Source: Kalmusia sp. IMI 367209
Taxonomy: Eukaryota > Ascomycota > Dothideomycetes > Pleosporales > Didymosphaeriaceae
DNA length: 64,000 bases
Assembly: GCA_027946365.1 (NCBI GenBank)
Contig: JAPEUQ010000016.1
Span: forward strand, 496,001 to 560,000
Direction: 5' to 3'
Position numbers and translations under genes: made by a program. Each line of letters starts with the position of its first letter. Within the stretch, counting starts at the first letter, position 1. The notes under the pieces are model-generated. The model worked only from the letters and a program-made list of their open reading frames with translations. It did not search any database and was not told the origin of the DNA. This document shows positions 43,482-61,743 of this stretch, piece by piece.

Positions 43482-46400
43482 ACAGGCGAACGTTACGGCA
43501 TGGCCTGGCAACAATTCACTTCCTTACCGTTCTTCTTCAACGCGGACCCCTCAGAAATATTTCAGTTCTCCGGTATATCTCCATACCCACTACAACCAGC
43601 CGTCTATCTGTCCCTTCACCCTTCCCTTGTATACTGCCTCGTCAGAAGCTTGAGTAATATGCCCTACTTACCCCAAGATAAGGAGCGCGTTGCTTAAGCT
43701 TTCGACCTAGTACTATACCCTTCAACTTTTCCCACATATGTATTAGTATATCACTTCAATTTTTTCTATCGTTCTATATCCTTGAGCGTTCTAGCATTAT
43801 ATCTAAGATTCGTCGCCACAAGCACTCATCGGCAAGAGGTGGAAAAAGGCGTGATGGGGTTTTGGCCGAGATAATAACTTACCTCGGGCATGGCGCATTG
43901 GAAAATAAATTTGATTGTACATTGGCATCGTTAGATTAAATACACTTTTTTCTAGGATGGGTTGGGTGGGCTCTGGGGCACACATGGATACGGAGTATTG
44001 TGGTCTCAAATGGGTTTGTAGGATCTGAGGCTGGCAGGATAGAATATGATACGATTCGACTCTCCGCGTTTGATGGTGCAAAGTATGTTGCTGAGCGCTG
44101 AGTAGCTTTCGCGCTCTGCTACCTTATTGAGTTTTGCTATCGTGTTTGCCCAGCGTGTTATCCAGATCTGCCTTCTACAATCCACTGCCTTGATTATGTC
44201 CACACTTTTGTTTTTGCCTAGCTGTGGTTTGAAACCACATTGCGTTTGTACCTTCAAAATACTTGGATTGAGTGTGCCATCTAGGTCGCTACCGCATGGC
44301 TTCTAAAGACGAGAATCCCCAGGACCGTAGAACGCGGGCTGGTGTTGCACAATCATGTTTGAGTAAAGCAGCTGAAAAAGGTGGCTCTGATGGCTGTTCA
44401 AATCACACCTTATCGATCCTATTACATCTCATGGCTGCTTGCCAGCTATACTCTTATACAAGTCTCTCCAGTTAACTCAGCATTGGCCCCTGTGCATGTT
44501 CCAATAAGCAATGCTTACTCAAAATGACTTGATAATCATGATTTTGAGGTGCGAAAGACCAAATTCCATCTCTAGCGACGACTTATATATGATCAATCCT
44601 TACTGGCAGTCATAAAGTACCCACAAACTCAACTACAACGATGGCACTTCTGTCCCTCATCTCCGCCAAAGGCTTTGGAACCTACTAGTACTAGCACGGC
44701 AGATTTTCGATTTACCATCCTTCCGCCATAGCGAAGTGGACAGGCCTTTGGACCAACGCCCAGCGCTCCGTCGTTTGTCTACCATTGACCAACGCTGTGT
44801 GCGAGCATATTGTAGAGGAAGCCTTGTATTGGAGATTTTGGGACACGATTGGGTGTGACCCGGTAATGGTGGAGAGCACGTGGTGGGAGGCTAGTCCAAA
44901 AATTAGGGTGCGATTAGTTGCGCTCATATCCAATTCAATTGAAGAGGCCTCCGTTCATTGGAGTGGAGTGATAGAAGTTGAGACAATCTCCGAAGTCGGT
45001 TGGCGGGGTCGCTTGAGAAGAATAAAGACAGGGCGAAACGAGTCCCAGGTTCGGAACTGTTGGGGGTGAGTTCAAGCACAGAAGATGGAAAAGCTTAGTC
45101 GAAGCAAGTCAATGGAACGAACAATGGGACATAATAGATAGCTAACTGGAAATGCAATACCTTTACTGTCACCACCCTATAGCCCGCCTTTCAAGTCAAA
45201 AAGCAGGAGCCGTAGGGGCATTGTCGGCCTTGAAGATAGGTGAGATGGTGCTTTTCTACATGATCTACTTGGTCACGAATTTGCGGACGATACGTCAATA
45301 GTGCATGCGATTTGATAAGTTCCAATTAATTAGCTGTGAGCCATGTCCCTCATCGACTCTACCACCCTTTCTCGATACATGCCCAGGGCATACGCCGCGC
45401 ATGATTTCAATATCACTTCTCCAATATACCTATATCTGAATTGAATGTTCTACAGGATGACTCTCAGCATCTATACATCATATAATCCCTCGAGAAGTGC
45501 AGGATCGTCCTCCTGGACAATGGCAGGCTAGCTATTGCAGGCAGAAGTGTACAAGACGAAGACGTGATTTGCATAGCTTCAGCGTTCGTTTCGCCATTTG
45601 CTCTCCGACTAGATCAGAATGGCGCCCGGACTTTGATAAGTGGTGATTGTCATATTTTCGCGCGAGTTTCGGCTGAGCAGCTCTCTGCAGTTCGACAGTG
45701 AGCGGTTCCTCGGACGGCATCGAGACGAGCTGGAAGAATTGCACATACGCTGATCGAGAATGATTGTACGTATTTGTAGTAGTAACATTCCTTTCGATCT
45801 ATTTGGAGTATCGCCAAACTTCATAGTAGTTGGAATTGGCTGTTTAAGCTTCATCATGAGCCGATGAATATCTTCTGGCGTCTGCTTTCGCTGATGGAGT
45901 TGTTACAGATAACGTAGATCTACAAGTTTACCAGCAAGTGATGGTGGTATCACTTTTGCAAAACACCGATAAATTGTTTGGACAAGTATCTTACACCCAA
46001 CACAGAGACCGCAGAAGAAGCTGTAGGCATTGAAATGCATCTATAGTAATATCGGAGGATACTATTATACACACAATAAAGTAAGATTCCCAAGAGTGCA
46101 CAGAATACGAACAAATAATCCTTGTCCTAACAGAAAATTGCGAGTGTATCGCCTAAAGATCAACGCCGTGAAAGATAAATCACTTCCACACCAAAGAAAG
46201 ATTCAGCGGAGAGTTCACATAGCAATGTAATAGTCCTGTGTACAGTGCAACCTACTCTACCTCAAAGAATGAGTTTGGCATTCAAGGCACTCAATTCATC
46301 TAGCATCGTACCACTCATATCCTACCATAATCTAGCATCAATTAACTCACTCCAAAGGCTTACCTTTCCCAACTTCAACACTGCCTACGCGTCCACATTC

Positions 46401-46657
46401 CCTTCATGTAGCAACAATCACATCTCAATCCAAACAAGCACGAACATCAGACACCTCAGCTTTCAATCGTGTATCATAAATAGTTGAATCGAATTAGCCG
46501 TAGAAGGAACAAGGCTGGGGGATATCCTATGCTAAGCCATGTGAACGCAATCATAAATCTTCTCCGAAACGTATCTATACACTGATGAAAGATGAATCCA
46601 GCGCTAGAGAGTCGACAATGGCGAAAGTTTTTCCAAAAGTCCAAAGTCTACCATGAC
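43482..46657. other. Gene-poor, AT-rich intergenic region
   Basis: About 3.2 kb between the zinc-finger-like gene and the 3' end of the HERP-like gene. Short frames at 44785-45069 and 45532-45744 lack supporting features. No RNA gene or repeat was recognised. Confidence 0.45.
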
Positions 46658-49137
46658 TCAATCTACCTCCCCATCTCCATCCTCAACGCTAGCCTTCTCT
46701 TTTCCTTTCCCTTTACCTCCAGAGTCTTCAGTCCCACCATCTGTCTCCTCACTGAGCTCGTCCCCACCGCTCTTCTCTCCCCGTTTCGACGCCTCTTCAG
46801 CTTCTGACCTTCTCTTTTCTTCCTCTTCACGCCTCCTCGTCTCTTCCGCCAATCTTTCTTCTTCCGCTGCTCGCTCAGCCCGCACACGCTCTTCCTGCGC
46901 CTGCACCATCCGCTCCCCAATTCCTGGCCACAGACTAGCTACGAAGATAGCAAACGCGCGCTCGGTCGTCCGCATTGTCTCTCGTACCCAGCCAAATCGC
47001 TGATCGCGATGCTGCTGCTGTAATCTCCGCGCTGCCTGCTCAGGCGAAAGGTTGCGGTCAGGTTGAATACGCCGATGCTGCCCCTCTTGCACGGCAATCG
47101 GGTTAGGGTGGTTTCCAGGTTGAGGCGCGTTACCGAGTGTGCCGGGTGGGAGACGAGCCTCCAAGTACTGACGCACCGTGGCGAAGTGGTCTTCGAAGAT
47201 GCCGACTTGTGCAAGGTAGACAATGCCCGCGATGAGGCAGATCATGATGGGTCTGTACCAGCCGCCTCCGCCAGCAAAGAAGTAGACAAAGCAGGCGAGC
47301 TTGAAGATCAGCCACAAATGGCCAGCTATGTTGTCCACGCGATTGTTTTCGGCTGCTGGTGCTGGTGCAGCTGCAGCTGCAGCTGCGGGCTGAGCTGGAT
47401 TCCCGTTTTGATTCTGAGCCTGAGCTTGACCTTGATTTGCAACCTGGTTCTGCTGTTGGTTTGGTACCGATTGTGCGCCAGCGGCTGGCGGGACTTGCTG
47501 ATTTGGGTAAACTGGAGCGAATTGATTCGGGTGAACCGGAGCAAAATGGTTTTGTGGATATGCATTATTACTGAAAGCTAGTTGCCGCCCGATCGTAGCA
47601 ACATGATGCCTGTTCGCGTTGAAGTGCTCGGTGAATGTCTGATAAGGCAGACTCGGCATTATAGGGGCGGTACTGTAAGTGCCTCGCTGGTCAAAGAGGA
47701 TTCCGACTGGCCCCTGCGGACTTGACAGAATGAAGAGCTCGGTAGGCACACTTGAAGACGATGATTGAACGTCCTGGTGAGCCTGCGTCGGCGCAGGTGT
47801 TGCGTTGTTACCGGGAGCAGGCGGTGTGGTAGCTGAAGATACTGGCCCGTTCGTACCCGACGGCCTTTGCAATTGAGCGAGCAACCTCATGAATTCTGCA
47901 GCTTGCGCGCGCAACTCAGATGCTGCCCCCTGCAAGGCGAGTACATCCGGATTCTGCGCTATCAACGGCTCTGTTGCGAAAGACGCAAGGCCTCGGTCCA
48001 CATTATCCAAGCCCATCATTAGATGACGCATAGAAGCGTGAATGTGATCAACACGCCAGGCGGGTGGGTTTGCAGCCGCGAGTGCACCGACGGAGGCAGC
48101 TTGGCCACCAAGTGGTTGAAGCAATAGCCTCACGTTCTCCATATCCTGTCTCACAAGATCTATGGCCCTTCTTGTGCGGTGCAGCATCTGGTCCGGGACG
48201 GTTCCAGATGATGGCGAGGGCATTCCTTGTGTGGGGACGCCGAAGCCAGGGCCGGGGTGTGGAAAAGGTCGTGGAAGGATTGGTTGCTGCTGATTGGGAT
48301 TGAGAGCATTATTGGTGGTATTGTTCCACATTACGGTCCAGCGCTCTCCATTTGGACCAAGGACTTCTTGTCGGACGGTACGTAAGGCGCCGTTGGGGAG
48401 GTTTGGTAATCCCATGGACGGTCGCTGCCCAGCTTGTGGACCTTGAGCTCCCAGCCCCGAAGCCGGTGTGCCTGTTTGCGGGGGTGGCTGCATCTGACCG
48501 GGCCGCACGTTCATGTTTGGGTTGTATGGGTTTTGGGTCATGAGTGGCGTAAGCGATTGCTGGATGGGGGGAAAAAAGGTATTCGAGGGCGGTTGCTGAT
48601 GGTAGTGATGATGATGCGGGTGAGAATGCAGGTGATGGTGGTGATGAGCTTGCGGTACTTGTGGTTGCGAGTTTGGTCGTGGCTCTGGCAGCGTTCGGAA
48701 CGGGGCTGCTTGGAGAGGGTTCTGGGGCGGGCCTTGGAGCGGCTGCAGAGGGTTCGGTGGTGCAGTAGCTGATCGCGGAGCTGGCGAGGGCGCAAACGCG
48801 ACGGAGGGGAGCTCGCGCAGGACTAGATGAAGGCTCTGGTCTCTGGACTCGCGGATCTGCTGGCTATTAGCACGATACGTTCTTTGGGTTACGGTTCACC
48901 AACATTGTCGGTTCCAAACACGATTTCCAGAGTATCGTCGTCATTAGCCACCACTCGTCCCCGATATATCAAGCGCATGCGGTCTGTCGCGGGTCTGCTG
49001 GGTACGGCATCCTGTATCCGTTGCCGGAGCTCTCCAACGGTGGTTGTAGCGGGGAGGCCCGCAAGATGGACGCCGCCTTCCACCTCAGCTGACGGAGACA
49101 GAATCCTGAGGTTCACTGAGGCTGCTTCCTCGGCCAT
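46658..49137 (-). CDS. HERP-like ER membrane protein with N-terminal ubiquitin-like domain
   Basis: Resembles HERPUD-type ER proteins, which help assemble the ER-associated degradation machinery. Exons 48904-49137 and 46658-48856 give 810 residues. The 47-bp intron starts GTTGGT, an unusual donor, and ends CAG; the join yields FGTDN-IRESRDQSLHLVLREL, which fits the ubiquitin-like fold. The ubiquitin-like domain (about 8-98) shows LRILSPSAEV, TTTVGELRQRIQD and RMRLIYRGRVVANDDDTL. A low-complexity linker carries runs of His and Gln (about 140-165). The middle region is Pro/Gln-rich with an RAIDLVRQDMENVRLLL helix. Two close membrane segments (about 590-634) flank a GGGGWYRP hairpin, and a long charged helix rich in Glu/Arg ends in an acidic tail. 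An upstream in-frame ATG at 49311 exists; I prefer MAEEAASVNLRIL. Confidence 0.85.
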
Positions 49138-49569
49138 GGTGTCAACAGCGAGCGGGTGGGCGGAGGAAGGGAGGTTGTGCCACTTGGAGAGGCAAGCTGG
49201 CGCGTCCGGATACGTTGCGCTTAAGAACTCAACCTTCGGGGAAGCTACGCTGGCACGGGCGAGCGCAATACGGCACAGGCTGCGCGGTATTTGAGTCAAC
49301 GCTGAAGTCACCGCGGCAGCAAATAACCAACTCTATCCTACCATCCCGGTCGCTTGTTGGGTCATGTCTTGGGCCATGGCGTACTTAGTTGCGACTGCAA
49401 GCACTTAGCTCTGCGTGCAGGAGCACGCCAAGATGCACGGAGGTACGTCATTGGCCGCCGAAAAGAAGTGTTGCTTTTGCGACGAACCCGTCATGGCTCG
49501 TCTTCGGACGCTTCTCCATAGCCTTGTCCATATCGTGCCACATACCTGGATCCGCCATATGGAGTAGCA
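49138..49569. promoter_or_regulatory. Bidirectional promoter region, HERP-like / PSD1
   Basis: A 432-bp region between divergent start codons of the ER ubiquitin-domain gene and the mitochondrial phosphatidylserine decarboxylase gene. No specific binding site is recognised. Confidence 0.45.
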
Positions 49570-51282
49570 ATGGCTTCAACACGTGCCACCCAGCTACCTC
49601 AGCAAATCGTTCGAGCGCGTTGCTTTCGACCTGCGTACCCCCGGTTTTCGCTCCCATCGCGCCACTTCTCGTCCTCTAGACCATGCTTCGACCAACAATT
49701 CCATAGGAAAGAGTCGTTCAGGTCGCGACTAAACTCGGCCCTAAAGAACACTAAGATAAAATGGGAACCCATTCCCATTGCGCTCGGCGTCGGCTTTCTC
49801 GGTGTATGGCAGTTATATCGCATACAGCGGAGAGAGAAGCATACCCAGAGAGAGACAGAAGAAGCCACCGAAGACGGGGTAGACCAACATGGGCGGCCAA
49901 AAAGGCGTGAGAGAATACGACCAAGCGGGCCTTGGTAGGTGACTGACACGATTGGGATCAAATGCATTGCTCACAGCACCTAGGACGGTCCAGATTATGT
50001 CTACGCTCCCACTGAAGGCGCTGTCGCGACTTTGGGGGCGCTTCAATGAGATCGACATTCCCTACTACTTCCGTGTCCCTGGCTTCAAGCTCTACTCGTT
50101 CATCTTCGGTGTCAAGTGAGCATCCTTGGCCTTTGCCCATACAAAATGCTAACCATCTACAGCCTCGACGAGGTATCGGAGCCTGATCTACACGTTTACC
50201 CCAATCTCGCCGCCTTCTTCTACCGGACTCTCAAGCCTGGTGTGCGTCCTTTAGACCCGAACCTCAACGCCGTCCTCTCGCCCGCGGATGGCAAGGTCAT
50301 TCAATTTGGAACGATTGAGCATGGAGAGGTCGAGCAGATCAAGGGCGTGACTTATAGTCTTGACGCTTTACTGGGATCCGTACGCCCGACTAAGCCGACG
50401 CTGCAAGGCCTAGACACAAGGGAGCAGGCCAGTGATAAGCATACCAAAAGAGGAGAGGAGGACGTGATGCGCGCAGACGAAGAGTTTGCCAATGTCAACG
50501 GCATCTCGTATACTCTCCCAAATTTGTTTTCTGGACCGTGGCCGAAAGATGGAAAGCCTACTGAAATGCCAACCGACCAGGCCACCCACTCCCAGCCTTC
50601 GTCCGAGGCCGAAGTGCGCGCTGATTTGGCTTTGAGCGAGTCTGCGAGGCCTTGGTGGGCGCCTGGAAATTCGGTCAAGACTCCCACTGCACTATACTAT
50701 TGCGTCATCTACCTCGCACCTGGCGACTATCATCGCTTCCACTCGCCGGTCTCATGGGTCGTCGAATCTCGGCGTCATTTTGCTGGCGAGCTGTACAGTG
50801 TGTCGCCCTACCTCCAGCGCACGCTTCCCGGCCTCTTCACACTGAACGAGCGTGTCGTGCTTCTTGGTCGCTGGAGATGGGGCTTCTTTTCATATACCCC
50901 CGTTGGCGCAACCAACGTCGGCTCCATCAAGATCAACTTTGATCGCGAATTGCGTACCAACTCCCTCACTACCGACACCGCGGCTGATCGTGCTGCTGAA
51001 CAAGCTCAGGCGCGTGGTGAACCATACTCCGGATTTGCAGAAGCCACATACGGTAACGCGAGTGCTGTGCTTGGAGGCCATGCGCTGAAGAGGGGAGAAG
51101 AGATGGGCGGTTTCCAACTTGGAAGCACCATCGTTCTGGTCTTCGAAGCGCCGAAGGGTACACGGCCGAGTTTGGACGAAGGATACCAAGGAGAGAGGAA
51201 GGGTGGTTTCAAGTGGAACCTTTCGCAAGGCAAGAAGGTCAAGGTTGGCGAGAGCCTAGGGTATGTAGAGGAGGCGCAATGA
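49570..51282 (+). CDS. PSD1: Mitochondrial phosphatidylserine decarboxylase
   Basis: Converts phosphatidylserine to phosphatidylethanolamine in the mitochondrial inner membrane. Three exons (49570-49934, 49984-50115, 50163-51282) give 538 residues. The N terminus is an Arg/Ser-rich mitochondrial presequence (about 1-40), followed by a membrane segment in IPIALGVGFLGVWQLYRIQ. Core motifs: IDIPYYFRVPGFKLYSFIFG, FFYRTLKPGVRPLD, LSPADGKVIQFG, and YLAPGDYHRFHSPVSW with the conserved histidines. Near the end is LGST, where self-cleavage between G486 and S487 forms the pyruvoyl group. An insert of about 100 residues between the ADGK and APGDYHR motifs (TREQASDKHTKRGEEDVMRA) is of the kind seen in filamentous fungi. 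All key residues are present. Confidence 0.96.
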
Positions 51283-51439
51283 AGCACGGACAAGGGTATA
51301 AGACGGTTGATACCACTCAAAGAATTGTAAGATATCCGAAGGATTTGTATACCCGATATACTATATCTATGCAAGACCTGTACACTCTATCGTTGCGAAT
51401 TTAGGGCAAGAGCTTCACCATTCAAAACATTCAAATATA

Positions 51440-52517
51440 CTACAACTTTCCCTTTTCTCTCTGCACCGTCCCCAGCCACCTCCCCCCATCCAACACTACA
51501 ACATCCCCATTTACATGTCCTCCTGCCCGACTGCACAAGTACACAACTGTAGCAGCCACATCTTCCGCCCGCCCTAACCGCCCATTCGGGTTCTGGCGCC
51601 CAAGCTTCTCTACGCCGCCGCTGGCCGCGATGAGGTTGTTCGCCATCTTAGAGGGGAAGAAGCCCGGGGCGATCACATTAGTGAGGATGTTGCGCGGGGC
51701 CAGTTCCAGGGCAAGGCTGGACAACGTCAGATTATGAAGAAGGGGATCAAAGAAGGGTGAAAAGCAAGACTCACTTGCGCGCCAGGTGCGTAACGGCAGC
51801 CTTGGAAGTAGAGTACGAAAGAGCAGACACCGGGCCCGCGTGTACGGTGAAGCTGGCGACGGAGGAGGTGATTACCACGCGCGAGGGATCTTCTACCGTA
51901 GCCCTCTTCTGCAGCAAAGGCGCGAATCTATTCAGGATTAGCATCACCCATGACGACTGAGAAATATCACTGCATGATGTAGATTGCATCAAGGAGGAAA
52001 CGAAGGGTAACATACTTCTGGACTGTGAAGAAAACGCCTTTGACGTTGAGATCCATCACCTTATCCCACCCATTCGTCTCGTCCACATCCTCAAACCGAC
52101 TACCCCACGTCGCCCCCGCATTCGCGAACAATATATCCACATAGTCCGTCTCCTTACTCACCTCTTGCACCAGCTTCTCAATCTCAGCTACGTTGGACAC
52201 GTCCGCTGGGACGGCGTAGGCTCTGCCGGGGAGATTCTTGCTGGTGGCGAGGGCGTTGAGCGCGGCGACGGCAGCGGTGCAAGCCGAGACTTTGCGGCTA
52301 GTGATGAAGATCTTGGTGCAGCCGGCTTGCAGGAGACTGCAAGGTTGGGGTTAGGGGGGATGTGCAAGATAGACTTTGAGGGACATGGCAGGGGTGGAAC
52401 GAACCCGGATGCGGCGTGGAGACCGAGACCTCGGGAGCCACCAGTTACGACGGCGACTTTGCTTTTGAGGGAGAAGATGTTTGCGAAGTCCGTGAGGTGG
52501 ACGTCTGTTTCTGCCAT
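51440..52517 (-). CDS. Short-chain dehydrogenase/reductase
   Basis: An NAD(P)-dependent oxidoreductase of the classical SDR type; the substrate is not predictable. Four exons (52405-52517, 52016-52336, 51775-51927, 51440-51716) give 287 residues. Cofactor-binding TGGSRGLG lies at residues 25-32, and the NAG motif in DILFANAGATWG. The catalytic serine lies in VVITSSVAS (166-167), and the active-site YSTSK has Y183 and K187. After it come the APGFFPSKM loop and the C-terminal GRLGRAEDVAATVVYL and NGDVVVLDGG motifs. The latter are typical of the 3-oxoacyl-ACP reductase-like SDR group. It has the length of a complete SDR. It lies tail to tail with PSD1, with only 157 bp between the two stop codons. 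Confidence 0.93.
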
Positions 52518-52824
52518 GGTGAAGGTGGCGCTTTGCGATTCTGCAACCAATTAGAATGCGCAGGATTGGGTGGCGATCGACGAATAGGCTTTTCGAAATT
52601 GTGAGTCAGGAGATTAGATACTATTTGGCATTTTGACTGGGGAGACTGTGGTATTGAGGCACTGTATGGTTGTGTTTGAAGTACCGAGGCACGATTGGAA
52701 GGAGTCGACCCTTGATTGGGCTAGCGAGATCCCTTCCCGATCTAAGTCTATGTCTATGAACTTATAACGCAAACGTTATAGCTATCGTAACAAGGGTATC
52801 AAATCTTCTACGCGACGAGTAACT
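52518..52824. other. Intergenic, nothing recognised
   Basis: 307 bp between the SDR start and the adenine deaminase stop; holds the SDR promoter. No other feature was recognised. Confidence 0.5.
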
Positions 52825-53889
52825 TTACAGCTTACCCTCCCATTCGACAACGACGCGTTGAAGCTGCTGCAATAGTTCCGCTTTTCGCTCGTCGCTGCAC
52901 CAACTTCCGTCTATCCCAGCCTTGACGACGCCCTCCCATTCCTTCACGCTCAAGTTGAACGCCTCGTGGACGGCGACGTAGTTGTCTAGTATGTAACCAC
53001 CAAAGTATGCCGGGTCGTCGCTGTTGAGACTGAATTGCACGCCCGCATCGAGAAACTTCCGGATCGGCACGTCTTTGATCGTGTCGACGCAGCGGAGCAC
53101 AACGTTGCTGAGCGGGCACACCGTGAGCATGATCTTTTCCGAAGCAATCTTGTTCATGAGCTCTACGTCATCGATGAGCTTGATGCCATGATCGATACGT
53201 CGTACGCCAAGGTTGTGCAAGGCGCTGGAAATGTATGTGGACGGTCCTTCTTCGCCAGCGTGCGTCGTGAGGTTAAGCCCCAATTCTTGTGCTTTGGCGA
53301 ACAACTCCGTGAAATTCTCAGGAGGGAAATCTTTCTCGCTGCTGTCCAATCCGATGCCTCGCACTAGACCACTCTTGTAGCTCTTCTGCACTTCTTCGTC
53401 ATTGAAGACTTCCAGGCAGTCTTTGGGCGGCAGGTGGCGCAAAAAGCAAGATGTCAAGAGCGTGGTGATGCCGAGCTGCTCCTGCGCGCGCTTACACGCT
53501 TTGTCGAAGCCTTCTAGCACCGTCGTATACTTAATACCCCGTGAGATATGCGCTTGCGGGTCGAAGAAGACTTCAGCGTGAGCCACTCCGTCTGCAGACG
53601 CGTGTTGGAAGTAATCCCACGCCAGGTCTTCGAAATCTGAAGCTGTCACCAGCGCGGACATTCCAATGTAGTAGTAATGCAGGAAGTCATCCAGCGAGGA
53701 GAACCTCTGATAGCGGTCGAGGAGCGCCTCGGGCGACTTGAAGGCTTCATCGTCTTGTGGAAGCGTAATGTTGTTTTTCGAAGCGAGTTTGAAGAGGACT
53801 TCAGGCGTCAAGGCACCTTCGATGTGCATGTGGTGTTCGCATTTCGGCAGACACCTCAGAAATTCGCGAAATGATGATGATGCCGACAT
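52825..53889 (-). CDS. AAH1: Adenine deaminase (adenosine deaminase superfamily)
   Basis: Deaminates adenine to hypoxanthine in purine salvage. A single exon of 354 residues from the ATG at 53887-53889. The metal-dependent deaminase motifs are complete: H20-M-H22 in KCEHHMHIEGAL, VAHAEVFFDPQAH, the GIGLDSSEKDFPP region, LTTHAGEEG with the zinc-binding His and catalytic Glu, RRIDHGIKL, and SLNSDDPAYFGGY with the metal and catalytic aspartates. Length and the FFDPQAH and SDDPAYF motifs fit fungal Aah1 better than adenosine deaminase, but the two are close enough that substrate choice is an inference. Strong third-position GC bias gives false opposite-strand frames. Confidence 0.93.
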   Translation of the reverse strand: MSASSSFREFLRCLPKCEHHMHIEGALTPEVLFKLASKNNITLPQDDEAFKSPEALLDRYQRFSSLDDFLHYYYIGMSALVTASDFEDLAWDYFQHASADGVAHAEVFFDPQAHISRGIKYTTVLEGFDKACKRAQEQLGITTLLTSCFLRHLPPKDCLEVFNDEEVQKSYKSGLVRGIGLDSSEKDFPPENFTELFAKAQELGLNLTTHAGEEGPSTYISSALHNLGVRRIDHGIKLIDDVELMNKIASEKIMLTVCPLSNVVLRCVDTIKDVPIRKFLDAGVQFSLNSDDPAYFGGYILDNYVAVHEAFNLSVKEWEGVVKAGIDGSWCSDERKAELLQQLQRVVVEWEGKL

Positions 53890-60153
<6,264 letters not shown>

Positions 60154-61743
60154 AAAGGGGGAAAAGTAGGTTAGGGTACCATGGTCTCGGGAGGCTTGAA
60201 AGGCGCACGCACACTACCACTAGAGGCTGCGACTTATAGTCTTCTCTCTACCAATGCTGTTGCTGCTTGAATAAGCTCCGAGATGGTTCTGTATAATTAC
60301 GACTCGTGCCGTCACTCTAGACATTTACTTGATGCATTCGTTCTTCGTACGACCGCACCGTCACACGCACACAGCCCAGGGCGTAGGGCAGCTCTCGAGC
60401 ATTGTACGACGGGAATGTCGTCTGTCGTCACGGCCAAAAACAGCTCGTTTCGTTTCCTACTATGGTCGATCAGGTCTTGGGTAGGACTAGGGATGCGAGG
60501 TGCAGGGTATTGCCAGGGTATTACCTGGTTGGGAAGCGAGCTATATTTCAGAGTATACACACTTGTACGATTGAGGGAATGCCAGGTTGCTGCTGCTATG
60601 GTGACATGTGAGCTTTTGATAGTGAATGGAAGTAAGCATGCCGTGTGCCATGAACGAGGTGTTTGATGGACAGATGCTCAGCGCAAAAAGAGAAGGATTT
60701 GTTCGATTCGGGCCTTGGCTGAGCTGTGGTATTAATATACGGAAATATATAATGTGTGTGTGTCTTCGGCTGCGTCCGTCATTTCCTAATACGGCAGTAT
60801 CGTGCGAATGTAAACAAGCCGAGCTGATGTTTGATCGATTCTTGGGAGAGCTTCAAGGTGTCCGAAGGAATGGTGTTGCATATACAGACACGAAGGCGCA
60901 GTAGCCATGCAGGCACACTGCATGTAGCTGGCCGTGAGGCATAAGACGGAGCAACTGTTTCTTCGTCGTCTTGGACGCAGATGCACTATGGAGAGCAGCA
61001 GTATGCGGGGTTGCAGGCAGATTGCTCACTCAACCGCCCTGCGCGATGCTCTTCTAAGCGTTTTGTCGTGGGCGTCGTGGGCTGGAGGAGGTCATCAGGG
61101 TCTAGCACTCTGTCAGCAAACATGCCGTGGGAGCGTCTATCTAGCGGTCGCCCCGCCTCACTCCAGACATTGCCCCCGTACACAGCGTCAGGGTGCTTCA
61201 GATTGATGGAAATTCGCGCAGCTCCGTAGGCGGGACGGCCTGTTCAGGCACGCGGCAGACACGCCAGCGACACGCGCAAGAGGCGGTGTAAGGGACCAGA
61301 GGGGAGGCTGCATGTGTTCAAGTGCGCCGCGGGGGCCAGCAGACAAGCTTTCAGCAAAGGCTTATCGAGGGGCCGCTCCCGCCGTCGAATGGCGAGGCGG
61401 GGAGCGGGACATGCGCTGGGCCAGGGCCTGACATTGAGGGTGGCCATTGGACGCGTCGAACGGTCTAGCTGGCTGCGCGAGATGCAGGACGGCGGGCGGC
61501 GATGACGCTGCGATGCTCAAGCGCGTCGTCGTGGCAGGGACGCCGTGCTGGAGCTGAGACGTGAAGCCACCGTGGTGGTGTGCCCCTTCCCCCACTGACG
61601 GACGCGGGGCACAGCTTATATCTTCACCCAAGCTCCCGCTCGAGGTCCGTCATCCTTTGGCAGCTCCTCCTCTTTGCTCCTGCCTCCTTACTTGTTTATC
61701 ATTCGTCTGAAAGAGGTCCAATTGGGCGTGATCAAGAGGCATC
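60154..61743. promoter_or_regulatory. Region upstream of glutamate decarboxylase
   Basis: About 1.6 kb with the 3' flank of the transcription factor and the promoter of the decarboxylase. The last 150 bp before the start codon are C/T-rich. No convincing coding region was recognised. Confidence 0.45.

Noticed and set aside
45532..45857. Minus-strand frame with coding-like composition
   Set aside because: No ATG-supported gene model, no splice partners and no recognisable family; kept as intergenic.
46245..46807. Plus-strand frames opposite the 3' end of the HERP-like gene
   Set aside because: Ser/Pro/Leu-rich antisense shadows of the Glu/Arg-rich tail, without start context or motifs.
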